From: Acytostelium subglobosum LB1
Taxonomy: Eukaryota; Evosea; Eumycetozoa; Acytosteliales; Acytosteliaceae
DNA length: 64,000 bases
Direction of reading: 5' to 3'
Assembly: GCF_000787575.1 (NCBI RefSeq)
Contig: NW_012236514.1
Span: forward strand, 248,001 to 312,000
Shown: piece after piece, positions 10,939 through 22,361 of the stretch
Numbering within the stretch: the first letter of the stretch is position 1
Layout of the letters: each line of letters begins with the position of its first letter
Translations under genes and position numbers: made by a program
Notes under the pieces: generated by a model
What the model was told of the DNA's origin: nothing
What the model saw: only the letters and a program-made list of their open reading frames with translations
Databases searched by the model: none

Positions 10939-13179
10939 ATGAGAGCGCGAATTAGAAGTCTCAACAAGCCAAGCTTCAAAGGTGTGTTGTTGTTTGAAAC
11001 ACGCAAGCTTGCTCTTTATCCCACTTCCCCTTCAAACACAACCATAGACCTTAGTCCAAGGTCTACGGATTATGATAATAATAAGTTAAAGATAGAATTA
11101 AGGGGGGGTTTGATAACTGTGTCTTGACTTTCTTTTTTTGGGCATTAACATTCACCCACTACTCCAGATCGACGATCAGTTTTTATTGAACTTCAATGTA
11201 TAATAATAAATTATTATTATTCCTGGAAGTATAGACATTTATCGATAAGATCTAAAAGTTGTTTTCCATAAAGGAATGTTAACTTAACAATGTATTACAT
11301 GTATCACAGTGGTTACCTGTGGACAAATAAAGAAAGAGTTGGAGGAAGAGACTGTTTACAGCCTCAAACATATTTGTACAGGGACTTTGTATCAATGTCC
11401 ATTGTTGGCAACACATAAGGCATCGGAATCTGATCCAAAAGGTCGTTTGCATACTCTCTATCTATGTGCCAAACATTCAAACTCCTTCAAGTCGAGTGTA
11501 CTTTTACCAATAGCTCCACGACATGTTCGGTTCAAAGAACGCAACAACATAGATACAAGTACCAGTTCCACGCTCAAGGTCGAACCTGTCTCATCTGAAC
11601 AACCTGTCACTCAACAACCTGTCTATCTAACAACTATTCAACAAACACTCCAACAACAACAACAACAAATACAACAACAAACAACAACATCCCGACATTG
11701 TCCTTGTTCCGACCTCTCACATCAAACAATGGGGAAATGTCCAACATGTATCGATACCAGACTCCGTGCTTCAGATACTATTCGCTCACACAGATATTCT
11801 ACCTCCAATAGACTCGCTCTGTCTCATTAACATGCAAGAGACTATATCTACTCCTCCTAAGCGAGATACCAACCAAGAATGTATTTATGAAATAGATGTC
11901 TATTATGATGGACCCACATTCTACAATGCCAATACACTGGCCTTTAAACTCCTCCTCTTATCAAGTTGGACCAGGCTTTGTAATCAAATACGTCTCGATC
12001 CCTCCTGGCGTCACCTCTTTAGAATCACTTCCTCCATCGGTGACACATGTCTATTTAAATGACCAATACCTTCTCAATACTCTCCCCCAATCTGTTGTCC
12101 AATTGACATTCCCGTTTGTTCATCTCCCAATTCAGATTGGTAGCATTCCAGAACATATCACCAAGTTGAGAACTGGCGATTCTTTCAATGAACCAATCAG
12201 AATTGGATTGCTACCATGGTCACTTCAATCATTGACACTGGGTCAGAATTTCAATCATCTCATCACACCTGGATCATTACCATCGCTCACCTATCTCGAG
12301 TTTGGTAATCAATACAATACACCATTGATGCCAGGTTCATTACCTGACAACCTTAGAACATTGAAGCTTGGCTATATGTTCAATCAACCTATTACCTCGG
12401 ACAGCCTTCCATCGTCACTCACCTCACTAAACTTTGGTGATCACTTCAATCAAGTACTTCCAACATCATTGCCCATCTCACTTGTTGAGTTGTCATTCAA
12501 TTATAATTACAACAACTTAGCATATGGTTATTATGGTATTCCAACACATGGATTCAATCAAATCATAACCCCAGGCACACTTCCAGGAGGACTCAGGTCT
12601 TTGAGTTTTGGACCAACCTTCAATCAATCTCTGTCACCTGGTGTTCTTCCCGACTCATTGACATCACTGGAAATGATACATCCATTCACTAAACGATCAA
12701 AAGACTACTTCCCAGAGTCACTCCGTCATCTGACTATTCTCTCGGTTGAACAACTTGTGCTCATTATTGATAATCTTCCAATGAAGATGGAGACAGTATT
12801 GTTTAAAAGCCCCTATCATGTAGGTGACAAGTCCTCAAAGCCATTCCCAAGGTCTTTTATAGGTATTGAATCAATCATTCTACCTGCATCACTTCAACCG
12901 TCCAATATGTATGGTTCACGAAGGTCTTCAAAGAAGAAAAAGATCATTAAACCTCCATTAGGTAGCCCTGAGAGCAGACAAATCAACTTCTTTAAGGAGG
13001 TCATGGCTTCAATGCCAAATGTCCGTACGATCCAACTCACATCCCACTCTCTAGGAATATGTAGGAGGTTGGATAACCACTTGGCCATCTCCATCTCCAA
13101 TCAAACTATTTCTAACTTCCATCTCATGGGTTTCCAAACATCTTCACTTCAATGTCGCCCAATATTCATTTCATATTAA
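10939..13179 (+). CDS. FNIP-repeat protein, gene model uncertain
   Basis: The 3' part (about 11966-13179) encodes an array of FNIP/IP22 leucine-rich-like repeats of 22 residues, with units of the form PGSLPDNLRTLKLGYMFNQPI; this family is expanded in dictyostelids, and its molecular role is mostly unknown. Upstream, 11310-11880 reads as a Cys/His-containing and Gln-rich segment (KHICTGTLYQCPLLATHK, later CPCSDLSHQTMGKCPTC). I infer one spliced gene: a possible first exon 10939-10981 (MRARIRSLNKPSFK), acceptor near 11309, an intron from 11735 to about 11787, and another from 11881 to about 11965 or 11974. Phases agree, but the last intron looks coding-like and a frame disruption is equally possible. 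Positions 10982-11309 would be an unusually long intron. Treat the 5' half as tentative. Confidence 0.55.
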
Positions 13180-13247
13180 TCATTCAATCACTCGATCATA
13201 CAATTATAATAAAAAAGAATACAATCCATTTGATTGAACTATTACTC

Positions 13248-15975
13248 TTACTTCTTGGCCTTGAGTTTATTGTACTCTGTCTGTGCCTTCTCCCTGAGTT
13301 GCTCTACGTTCTTGTCGGCCTCGGCATACTCGAGCACCAAATGTCTTCCATAGAGATGAGGATACTTGAGTGAATCCATGGCATTCTTGGCCTCTTGCTC
13401 TGTGAGATACTCGACAAAACAGAAACCTCTGTGGCCTCCTTGTGGCTTCTTGGGCAGTCTGACCGATTGCAGCTCGCCATACGTTCCAAACAGCTGTCTG
13501 ATGTCCTTTTGAGTGGCCTCGAACGCAAGATTCTTGACCAGGATCTTGGTCGACACGGTGGCAACTGGCGCACCATCGCCCTCTGTCTTTTGCTTCTTCT
13601 TGGCGTGCTCGGGCAGCTCCTTGTCCTTGCCACCGACCTCCAGTGTGTTCTTGTCCGACAGTTTGATCGTGATCTCGTGACCATCGATCGTCGCGCCATT
13701 CCACTTCTTGATGCATTCGAATGCGCCCTGCTTGGATGAGAACTCGGCAAAGGCGTAACCATGACTCAGCTTCTCACCAGTCTTTGGATGAAGCTTGGTG
13801 GCAATGTTGACGTTGACAAAGTCCTTGACGCCCTTGAGACGCTCCTTGAGTGTGTCGTTCTTGGTGTCAAAGTGCAAGTTCTTGATAAATACGTATGATG
13901 GCTTATAGTCGGCCTTCATGATCGTTGGCACCTCACCAGCCTTGGCCATCAGCTTCTCGCGCTCACGCTCCTCCTTGGCGCGCTGTCTCTCCTCCTCCTT
14001 CTCCTTCTGTAACTGCTCCTCCCTGCGCGCCTGCTTTTGCTCCATTGTCTCGGCTGGCCTGCTAAACACGCCGTTGGGCGCCCACTCGAGGTATAGAGGC
14101 ACATGGTGGAACTTTGTGTAGGCCAAGTTCTGGAAGGCGACCTTGGCTTCTGAGACGTGGTAGAACTCAACCAGCGCCAATGTCCTGGCGGGTGTCAGTA
14201 GCATCCTTGCCAACTCGCCAAACTTGCTAAACAGTTGCTCCAACTCATTGGTCGTAGTCTTGTGAGGGATGTTCTTTACCAGAATGACTGTCTTGCTACG
14301 CTCGATGCCCTTGCCACCAATCTTATCAATGACAACGCCTTCCTCCTCCAAGAACTTCCTAGTCTCATTGATAATATATGTCTCCATCAATGTCATCCTA
14401 ACTGCCATGTCTGTCGAATTTGGATCCAATATCTCTCCCTGCGTCAGCTTATATCTCTCTGCCAATGAACTTATAATCGCGTCAGACTAAAGTGTTTGAT
14501 TGATTGATTGATTGTTTGATTGAGTGAGTGAGTGATTATGATCATGGTATCGCTCGCAACTACATAACATACTCTCATGAATAGGGCGTTCCAGTTGTAG
14601 GTCGATCCTGCTGCAGCCTTGAGCTCACGCTCTTGCTGCTTCTTGTAACTACTGGTGTTCTTTTCGTCTTCGGCGTTGGCCTTCTTGACAGTGTGTGGTG
14701 CGTTCTTGGCTGGAAGGATGTGTACAAGTCGACCCTGGATGATCTTGCCGTCCATCTCAGTCATGGCCTGAACGGCATTCTCTGGCACCATGTACAAGAG
14801 GAATGCAATACCCTTTGACTTCTTGGTGTCCTTATCGATTGGAATATATATTTCTGACAGCTTTCCATAAGGCTCAAATAGCTTTTTCAAGTCGTCCTCT
14901 GTCACTGTGAATGACAGGTTCCTCAGGAACAGTCTTCCAGACTCTCCAACATCCTCTTGATCATCTGGCCTGGAGTAATCCGATTCAAACTCGAACTTTG
15001 ATTCCTTGAATGTTGTAACCTTCTTCTCTTCTACCTCCTCCTCCTCTTCATCCTCATCTTGCTCCTCCTCCTTCATCTCTTCGTCTTTGTCCTCCTCGTC
15101 CTCTTCCTCTACTTCCTCTTCTTGTTCGTAGTCCTCTTGTTCTTCATCATCTTCATTATCGTTATCGTCTCCATCATCCTTTTGCAACTTTGATTTGAAC
15201 CAATCCAAGTCAGACACTGCGCTATCCTTTGCTATTGTGTTGCCTTGTTCACTATCTTGTTTGTCTTGCTTTTGTGCTGAGGGCATGTCCTCGTATAGAT
15301 CATCGTCGTCATCACCCTTGGCTGCACCATCACCCTTGACATCGTCGTCAAACATGACCAGATCCTTATTCTTCTTATAATCGTGCTCTATTCTTCTCTT
15401 GCTCTTTGGTAGTGTGGCGGGCTGGTCACTCTTCAGTGTGTCATTATCCTCATTGCTCCATAGATTCTTTGTGCTTCTGGGCTGCATCAGTCCCTTGAAC
15501 TTCTTGTATTCATCATCATTCTCGAGATCATCTTCGTCGCCCTTGCCCTTCCCCTTCTTCTGTTTGGCCAACTCTTGAAGTTGTTTGTTCTTATCAGCTT
15601 CGTGCAACTTGTTATAAGCAGATGAGCCTGCAGAGTACTTTGACCATGGTCTAGCAGCCTGTTCATTGCCAACAGCCATCTCCACCGTTATCTTTGACGT
15701 GTCCAAGAATGATCCATGTAGCATCAATGCCTGTTTAGCTGCGCTATCTGTAGAGAATCCAACGAATCCAAACATTCTAGATGATCCATCACTATTATAT
15801 ATCAATGATGTTAGTATGTGTATGTGATGTAATGTGATGTGAATGATTCGTTATCATGTACATACCCAGCCTTCATAATCTTACAATCAGTGACGACACC
15901 GAATCGTTCAAAGTGCTCTTTCAGCCTCCTCTCTGTGAGATGCTTTGGAAGTTGTTTCACACATACTCTAGTCAT
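13248..15975 (-). CDS. mrd1: Mrd1/RBM19 multi-RRM rRNA processing factor
   Basis: Nucleolar RNA-binding protein needed for early 18S pre-rRNA cleavages in the small-subunit processome. Exons 15975-15866, 15791-14573 and 14486-13248 join in phase to 855 residues, close to yeast Mrd1. RRM1 opens the protein (MTRVCVKQLPKHLTERRL, then RMFGFVGFST across the first intron). After a long acidic Glu/Asp-rich linker come RRMs starting at GRLFLRNLSFTVTEDDL, KTVILVKNIPHKTTTNEL, SYVFIKNLHFDTKNDTL and TKILVKNLAFEATQKDI, the last with RGFCFVEYLTEQEA. This order and the RRM number match Mrd1, which has five or six RRMs. Both introns carry a CTAAC-type or pyrimidine-rich 3' end. It is convergent with the FNIP gene, 68 bp away. 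Confidence 0.95.
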
Positions 15976-16379
15976 CTCTATTGATCTTTAACTTTAGTAT
16001 TAATGAATATGTGTATGTGTATATGTATATTGTTATAAATGAATGAATGAATGAATACACACAATCATCAATCAATCAAACAATCGTTCGTTTTTCAACT
16101 TTTTAATTAAATTAATTCATTTTTATTTTTCACTAATCACAACTTCTCATTCCTCGTCAACCTGGAATCAATCCATGATTGTTTGTTTGATTGAATAGAG
16201 TGATGGAGATGTAGATATTTCGAAATTCACTTTATTACTTCTTATCTTTGTCGTCAATCAATCAATCAATCAATCACTCACATCACAATGTGAGGGCAGG
16301 ACAGGGCAGGAGAGGATGGCTGGAACACTTGCCACACAGCCTGCTATTCCTTTGACTTGATGATCTGGCATGACCTGAC
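15976..16379. other. Gap between mrd1 start and CCCH-SAM gene end
   Basis: Intergenic stretch of 404 bp, AT-rich, with a short CAAT-C repeat run near 16253-16276. It should hold the mrd1 promoter and the 3' flank of the CCCH-SAM gene. No gene or RNA was recognised. Confidence 0.55.
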
Positions 16380-17845
16380 CTATTTACCAAAGCTAAGGTT
16401 TCCAAGACCAGCAACAACTTGTTGAAGATGATCAATTTTCTTGCTTGCCAATTGACTGCGCTCAGACTCAAAGGTCTTTCTTCGACCGACAGTCGTCAAG
16501 CCCAATTCGTTGTAGTCGGCAGGATCGATAAGGTCCAAAGACTTTCCATTGATCTCCTGCTGTGCAAACGCTTTGTACACTGCCTCTGGCATGTTGATTG
16601 ATACGAGCCAAAGTATCACCTCTTGAGTGCCCCACGTCAGATATGACGATGATGATGCTGATGGCGGCGATGACGACGATGTTATGGGTGACGATGTGTA
16701 CATTGAAGCCATTGGAGTGGTTGGTGTCGTTGGCATTGCTGTTGTAATTGGGATATCCACGTTTGACAAGTATGCATTCATTTGAAGTTGATGCTGTTGT
16801 TGTTGTTGCTGCAGCATCAGCAACTGTTGTTGCTGTTGTTGTAGCAATTGCTGTCCATAAAATGATTGAGTAATAGTTGGCGAAAGGAATGCATTCATTG
16901 AAGATGGTGTCATAAGATATGATGTTGAGTTGTTGTTGTTATCCATCTGATTGGTCGTTGTAGTTGTTGGTGGGATCATTGTGGTAGCAGCTGTTACTGT
17001 GTTGTTATTGTTGACAACATTGCCGCTTGCCAATTGATCCAAGTTACTTAAATTAGGCAGAACTATATTGTAAAGAGAAATAGTTAATTTGATTGATTGA
17101 CCAACCGATTGATTGGATGAACAAGCACTCACCTTCCACTGACTGAAGCTTGGGAGGGGATGTCACCTCAGTTGGCTCTGGTGCGCCCTTCACATCAGAG
17201 ACTACAACGAGCTTCGATGTCCAAGGCTGAACTGGTGGTGTTGTAGTTGTTGAAGTGGTTGATGCACCTGCATTACTTTCATCTCCAACAACTTTGCCTT
17301 TGCCATTACTATTGCCATTGTTATTACTAGTTTTGTTTGTTGTCGCTGTTGTCGCTGTTGTAGTAGTGGTCGTTGTCGTAGATGTTGTTGAAGTCTTTTG
17401 AGGACTAGTTTGTTTCAGTTTTGTTTGTTGTTGTTGTTGTTGCTGCTCCTCTTTATCTGTAATACGAGCTGATGTAATGTATTAGTGTTCTCTAGTCTAG
17501 TCTGATGATTGAAAGTACTGTGACCAACATACGATGATCATAAGGACAGCTATCACGAGGGCAATTACCATACTTCATCCAATACTTGCATTGCTTGGGT
17601 CCAAAAGATGTGCCAAGGAATGAAGTTGGACGATATTCATCATCAGGGTCATCAGTTGGTTTATCAGTTCCATCTTTAAATTCGAATGGATTGATTAGAT
17701 TATGCTGTCGACAATGACTGATGACTGTATACATACCATGTGAGAATGTACAACTATCACCATTGGTACACTTGCCCCTCCAGAAGAAATGGCATGGCTT
17801 CTTCTTGAAGCTTTGATTGGTCTTGCTGCCGTCGAACTTGACCAT
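16380..17845 (-). CDS. CCCH zinc-finger protein with C-terminal SAM domain
   Basis: Probable RNA-binding regulator. Exons 17845-17533, 17468-17133 and 17062-16380 join in phase to 443 residues. Two CCCH fingers lie in exon 1: CHFFWRGKCTNGDSCTFSH (C-x7-C-x5-C-x3-H) and CKYWMKYGNCPRDSCPYDH (C-x8-C-x4-C-x3-H). The middle is low complexity: polyGln, Thr, Asn and Met/Gln-rich stretches. The last ~75 residues look like a SAM domain, with TWGTQEVILWLVSINMPE, the helix EINGKSLDLIDPADYNELG and the closing helix GRRKTFESERSQL. The exon-2 acceptor could be 17469 or 12 nt further in; both keep phase. CCCH fingers bind AU-rich RNA and SAM domains oligomerise or bind RNA hairpins, so post-transcriptional control is a reasonable inference. 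Confidence 0.85.
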
Positions 17846-19216
17846 TGTGTTTTGCCTTGTTTTATTTTTTGTTGTTGTAGTCTGTCTTGTTCTCTGTCTG
17901 TTTGATTACTTAATATCTATATTATATTTGTTTCAAACTACTACTACTACTTATAATTATTGTAAAGTGTTTAGCTTGTGATTGTTAATGTTAATAATGA
18001 TACATCATCATTAATTAGTTGTGTTTTCATCACCAACTTAGGGATTGTTGTAATCTCCCCATTTTGTTACTAATTTCAGAACTCCAGAAAAAACAGAACC
18101 TTCTTTACCACACCAGTCCAACTTTATCTCTTTGATTAAAAATAATAATAATTAATTGTATTAAGACATATATATATATATAAGAAAATTTGTACATGAT
18201 AGTTCAATGATATTTTATAATAATATTAACTTAATAATAATGTCGGATTCATTGGTTTAATAAATAATATCTACTTTAATAGTTGAGATACCTATGTATG
18301 ATCATTGACAATCGGAATCAAATGTACATTTAATTATTGTGATAAATCTTTGGTTGGTTACCTCCATACCAGGTTATTGTTGATCTCACGTACCATGACT
18401 CCCAGTTGTCATGTCATCGAGTGAACACTCGAATACTTGAATGATGCTGGATCATCTCATCCAAGACCAACGATATCTTGTTCATGATGTCCAGCAATCA
18501 TCCACGTATTTTAAAATCCAAAACCTCTTTATTATTCTGTGTTCACAATAGAGTTGTGACAACAACCAACATCAGACGTCTGACGATGATACCCAAGATC
18601 GCCAACCAAACAGTAAATGTGACATGTCATCTGTGGAACTTTGAAATTGAATGGATCATACCAATTTTTGAACCAGGTGATCAATGTCCGATACCCAAAC
18701 CTAACGGCCACAATAACAATCCTTACCAACAGTGTTGGGAGATTGTAAATATAATCTAACGGTCCTAAATGGTGTTTGTAATTTGAATTCAAATTGTTTA
18801 CATGTTTAAAAAGCGCCTGAAATCCAGAAGAAAAATCCGCACAACCCACATCTTGTACAAACTTTTGAATTCAAATCCAAATTGGTCGTTACTGGGAAAG
18901 ACCGCGACTGGTTAGTGGCAACGGATTGGATTGGTTGTGGTGGAGCAGGAGGAGTGGGATCAGTCAGTCACTTGTTATTATTCAATATCCAACAACACAC
19001 GATCACTTTGTTATTTTCACCTCCAACTCTCACTCACAACAAATAACTTTAACAGTTAACCTTACTTCACTCCATCAAGTCTAGCTCTATCATTTGCTTT
19101 TCAGCATATAGTTCTAGTCTCAATCATTCAATCACATTTACTTCACTACATTAATAATAATCACAGTATATTATTTTTCTTTGTAAAGATTAAACAACAA
19201 CCAACAACCATCAACA
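17846..19216. other. Divergent gap upstream of histone H1, with an uncertain short ORF
   Basis: Gap of 1371 bp between the CCCH-SAM gene (-) and histone H1 (+). It contains AT-rich sequence with TATATA runs near 18170-18181. An ORF of about 91 residues on the plus strand, ATG 18484 to 18759, includes NQTVNVTCHLWNFE and GDQCPIPKPNG. It has no recognisable family, no clear signal peptide and no low-complexity bias, so I cannot call it a gene. The H1 promoter should lie in 18900-19216. Confidence 0.4.
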
Positions 19217-19807
19217 ATGTCTACAGCTGCTAAACCAAAGACCACCAAGACCGCCAAGACCACAAAGACTGCGACCAAGAAGACCACCAAGACGGCCGCC
19301 AAGAAGAGCACCTTGCCCTCCTACCAGGACATGATCACTGCTGCCATCGAGCACTATGCCGATCGCACTGGTTCTTCGATCCCCGCCATCAAGAAGTTCA
19401 TCGAGGCCAACTACCCAGTCGGCGAGAGCTTCGAGACTCACTTCAAGGTGCAATTAAAGCGTCTCGCTGAGAAGGGTACCTTTGTCAAGGTCAAGGCCAG
19501 CTACAAGCTCCCACCAAAGAGACCAAGCAAGAAGGCTGCCACCACCACCACTGCCGCTGCCCCCAAGACAAAGAAGGCCACCACCAAGAAGACTGCCACC
19601 AAGAAGACCACTGCCGCCGCTGCTGCCCCAGCTTCAGACGACGATCACGAGGCTGCTGAGGTTGCCAAGCCAACTCCCCCATCGCCAAAGAAGGCTGCTC
19701 CAAAGAAGCCCGCTGCTGCCACCAAGAAGGCTGCACCAAAGAAGCCAGCTGCCAAGCCTGCTCCAAGAACCACCAAGAGGACCAGCAGCAAGAATGCCGC
19801 CAAGTAA
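19217..19807 (+). CDS. h1: Linker histone H1
   Basis: Linker histone that binds nucleosome dyads and compacts chromatin. Single exon of 196 residues, ATG at 19217. A basic Lys/Thr/Ala tail of about 30 residues leads into the winged-helix globular domain from SYQDMITAAIEHYADRTG through SIPAIKKFIEANYPVGESF and FKVQLKRLAEKGTFVKVKASYKL. A long C-terminal tail of KKAA, KKTT and PKKPA motifs follows, ending in SSKNAAK. Length and plan match dictyostelid H1. One arm of an inverted-repeat element starts 10 bp after the stop codon. Confidence 0.95.
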   Translation: MSTAAKPKTTKTAKTTKTATKKTTKTAAKKSTLPSYQDMITAAIEHYADRTGSSIPAIKKFIEANYPVGESFETHFKVQLKRLAEKGTFVKVKASYKLPPKRPSKKAATTTTAAAPKTKKATTKKTATKKTTAAAAAPASDDDHEAAEVAKPTPPSPKKAAPKKPAAATKKAAPKKPAAKPAPRTTKRTSSKNAAK

Positions 19808-19817
19808 GAGCTGAGCT

Positions 19818-20237
19818 GTTCTACTCCATTGGTCAAAGGTTGTGTCAATCATAGGCTATGGTACTACTGTTTATCTTGAAGTCTAATTCAAAAGGTGTTA
19901 TTCAACACCACTCAAATTGGCGGAGAACTATTATCATCATGGACATATCCATCCATCCATCCATTAATCACTTTACGTCATCATCATTATCATCCATCAT
20001 TCATCCATTATCACTCCAGTTCATCATTTATTGTAAACCACCACTGACCACTTGCTTCATAGTGAATAACTTCACCACTACAAACATCCTTTAAACATGC
20101 ATTGATAGACAACACTCAAAGGTTGTAGTGTTTGGAATGATCAAGAACAGTGGTAACTTATCAACCTTCAGGCTATGGTACTATAGTACCATAGCCTAGA
20201 CTGTGATTGACACAACCTTTGACCAATGGAGTAGAAC
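19818..20237. repeat. Inverted-repeat element (MITE-like) downstream of H1
   Basis: About 420 bp bounded by inverted arms. The left arm starts at 19818 and reads GTTCTACTCCATTGGTCAAA and onward for 34 nt. The right arm is its exact complement ending at 20237. Both then continue with a shared 14 nt (TAGGCTATGGTACT), the right copy after five extra bases. Next to the right arm, 20170-20197 is a perfect 28-nt palindrome with centre TACTATAGTA. The interior has no gene. Part of the interior (19979-20035, CATC/ATTC-rich) recurs just outside the right arm at 20241-20308, suggesting a local duplication. No clear target-site duplication was found, so a transposon origin is inferred from the arms only. 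Confidence 0.6.
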
Positions 20238-20301
20238 TTTATCATCATTATCACTATCCACATTCATCCATCATTCATCCATTATCATACCTGTTCATCA
20301 T

Positions 20302-20637
20302 TTATTGAGTAGTCTTCTTTGTCTCTTTGTCCTGAGCCTTCCTTGTGAAAAACTCGATCCTCTGGTATTGTACATTAGGATGTGTCTCGAGGGCTCCAAC
20401 AAAAATGACCCCAATGTTGATGGCGGCATTCTCATCTCTGTCCATCCATAATGTACCACACTTGGGGCATCTCAACTGTTTCCAGGTGAGTCTAGCTGCA
20501 CCCGTCTCATTAGAAACATGTCGACTCATTCGAAAGGTAAATGGTTCGCCATCCTTGAGACCTTTGATAATGTTGTTGACTGCATCTGAACAATTAGAAC
20601 AGACCTTGATTGAATTAAAAGTTGTTAATATCGAGTA
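20302..20637 (-). pseudogene. Relic of Fanzor/TnpB-type protein (C-terminal zinc ribbon)
   Basis: The minus-strand frame, open for about 111 codons, carries the C-terminal signature of TnpB and its eukaryotic relatives, Fanzor: a first knuckle VCSNCSDAV, a basic stretch, a second knuckle RCPKCGTLWMDRD, then ENAAINIG. The CxxC pairs and DRDxNAAxNI with the last RuvC aspartate are diagnostic of the OrfB zinc-ribbon region. The upstream RuvC parts are not found in the same frame; a stop precedes TFNSIKVCSNC, while another frame just upstream reads MVDFIKKAQ. It is therefore a truncated or decayed copy, unless spliced from exons I cannot see. Full Fanzors exceed 400 residues. It lies 65 bp beyond the inverted-repeat element, which may be part of the same mobile unit (inference). 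Confidence 0.72.
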
Positions 20638-21399
20638 TCACTTGCGCTTTCTTGATGAAGTCTACCATTTGTCATCATCACCATCATCAATGGCATATCC
20701 ATCCATCTATTCATCAATCCACCATGTCACTTTTGACTTCACTCGTTACAAATTGTTAACAATTTTATTTATGTTGTTCCATAATATGTTCCAAGAGTGT
20801 CCATCAAAAGGACAATAACAACATTCATCCATTTATTTATTCAATCATTCTATTAATATCATTTTGTCAGTTTCCAATCATTCAAAAAGTTGAGAACATA
20901 CTCAACATTGACAACTTCAAAAGGTCGTTACATCATGGATCGTGCCATGTTACATACCCAACACAAGTTCCAAAGATTCTTGGTACCTTCACTGACACAC
21001 CATCAAACCGACTCATCAATGAGTGCCCCTCTACATGATCGTTAAGATCATCTACTCACATTATTGTGTGTGTTGCTTGGACTCTTTGAAAACCATCAAT
21101 CCAACAACAACCAACAAGCCTCTCAACCACCTCACCTCCCACCTGTCACACATACACTCACAAGCAGTCATCGCACACGCCATGCATGGTTTTTCGACAC
21201 TAATCCACAAAAATAGGTTGGACTCTTTCGTCCTTGCATCGTGTCATAAATATCATACATTCATTCAATCATTGTACTTCTAATCGATTAGTTGTGCTAC
21301 TATTCATTCATTCATATTCATTTATTCATTAATCTTATTTTCAATATATTTTTATTATACATATAATAATACCAACACACATACATATACATATAAATA
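20638..21399. other. Gap between Fanzor relic and cyb5r
   Basis: 762 bp with short CATCC/ATTC repeats in the left half and no recognisable gene. Possibly decayed remains of the mobile unit next door. The promoter of the reductase gene should occupy the right end, which is AT-rich (21300-21399). Confidence 0.45.
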
Positions 21400-22361
21400 A
21401 TGTACTTATTCATTGATTTGTTATCAACAAGCTCAGAGATCAAGTTTGGATTTCTACTTGCTGCCCTCGTTATCCTATTTTGTTGGAAGTACTTTGTGGC
21501 ATCATCGAATCAGATAAAGAGTCCAGAGAATGTAAAGAGAACTATTGTACCAAAGGGTAATCATTTCATTCATTCAATCATTCAATTGATCAAACAAACA
21601 GACGTCTAACATTGATCACTCCTACTACACTCACAGTTGCACTAAATCCGAATGAATACCAACAGTTCCCTCTTAAAGAGAAGATCATTGTAAATCATAA
21701 TACTCGTATCTTTAGATTCGCTCTGCCAAGTTCAACAGACGTGTTGGGCTTGCCTACTGGTCAACATATCTCTGTGCGCGCTGTAATTGATGGAAAGGAA
21801 GCTTCACGTCCTTATACACCAATCTCCTCGGATGAGGATCACGGTCACTTTGATCTGCTGATCAAGGTCTACGAGAAGGGCGCCATGTCCAGTCATATGG
21901 ACAGACTGGCCATTGGCGACACGGTCGACGTGCGTGGCCCAAAGGGCAAGTTCAACTACGTGCCCAACATGTTCAAGAACATTGGCATGTTGTGCGGTGG
22001 CACTGGCATCACCCCAATGTACCAAGTCATCCACGCCATCCTCAGAAACCCCGCCGACAAGACCAAGATCTCGTTGATCTTTGGAAACATTGCCGAGGAG
22101 GACATCCTCATGCGTGATGAGCTTCAGGCCCTGGTGGACAAGCATCCCGAGCAATTCAAACTCTTCTTTGTACTCAACAAGCCACCCGCTGGTTGGACCC
22201 AGGGTGAGGGATTCATCACCGTCGACATGATCAAGCAACAATTCGCAGAAGCCTCCTCTGAGAACAAGGCTGTTCTCTGTGGACCACCAGTGATGAACAA
22301 GGCCATGACGGGTCACTTGACATCATTGAACTACACCGAGGATTCAATCTTTACATTCTAA
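21400..22361 (+). CDS. cyb5r: NADH-cytochrome b5 reductase
   Basis: Flavoprotein that passes electrons from NADH to cytochrome b5 for fatty-acid desaturation and sterol synthesis. Exons 21400-21556 and 21637-22361 join in phase to 293 residues, the usual family length. A single N-terminal membrane anchor (FGFLLAALVILFCWKYFV) fits the ER or outer mitochondrial membrane. The FAD-binding barrel shows the motif SRPYTPIS, followed by GAMSSHMDRLAIGDTVDVRGP. The NAD-binding half starts at MLCGGTGITPMYQVI and contains LIFGNIAEEDIL and the C-terminal LCGPPVMNKAM. All signature residues of the ferredoxin-reductase fold are present. The symbol is generic; the paralogue cannot be assigned. Confidence 0.95.

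Noticed and set aside
20345-20818. 157-residue plus-strand frame across the Fanzor relic
   Set aside because: It is the antisense shadow of the zinc-ribbon frame, whose CxxC and DRDxNAA motifs are on the minus strand.
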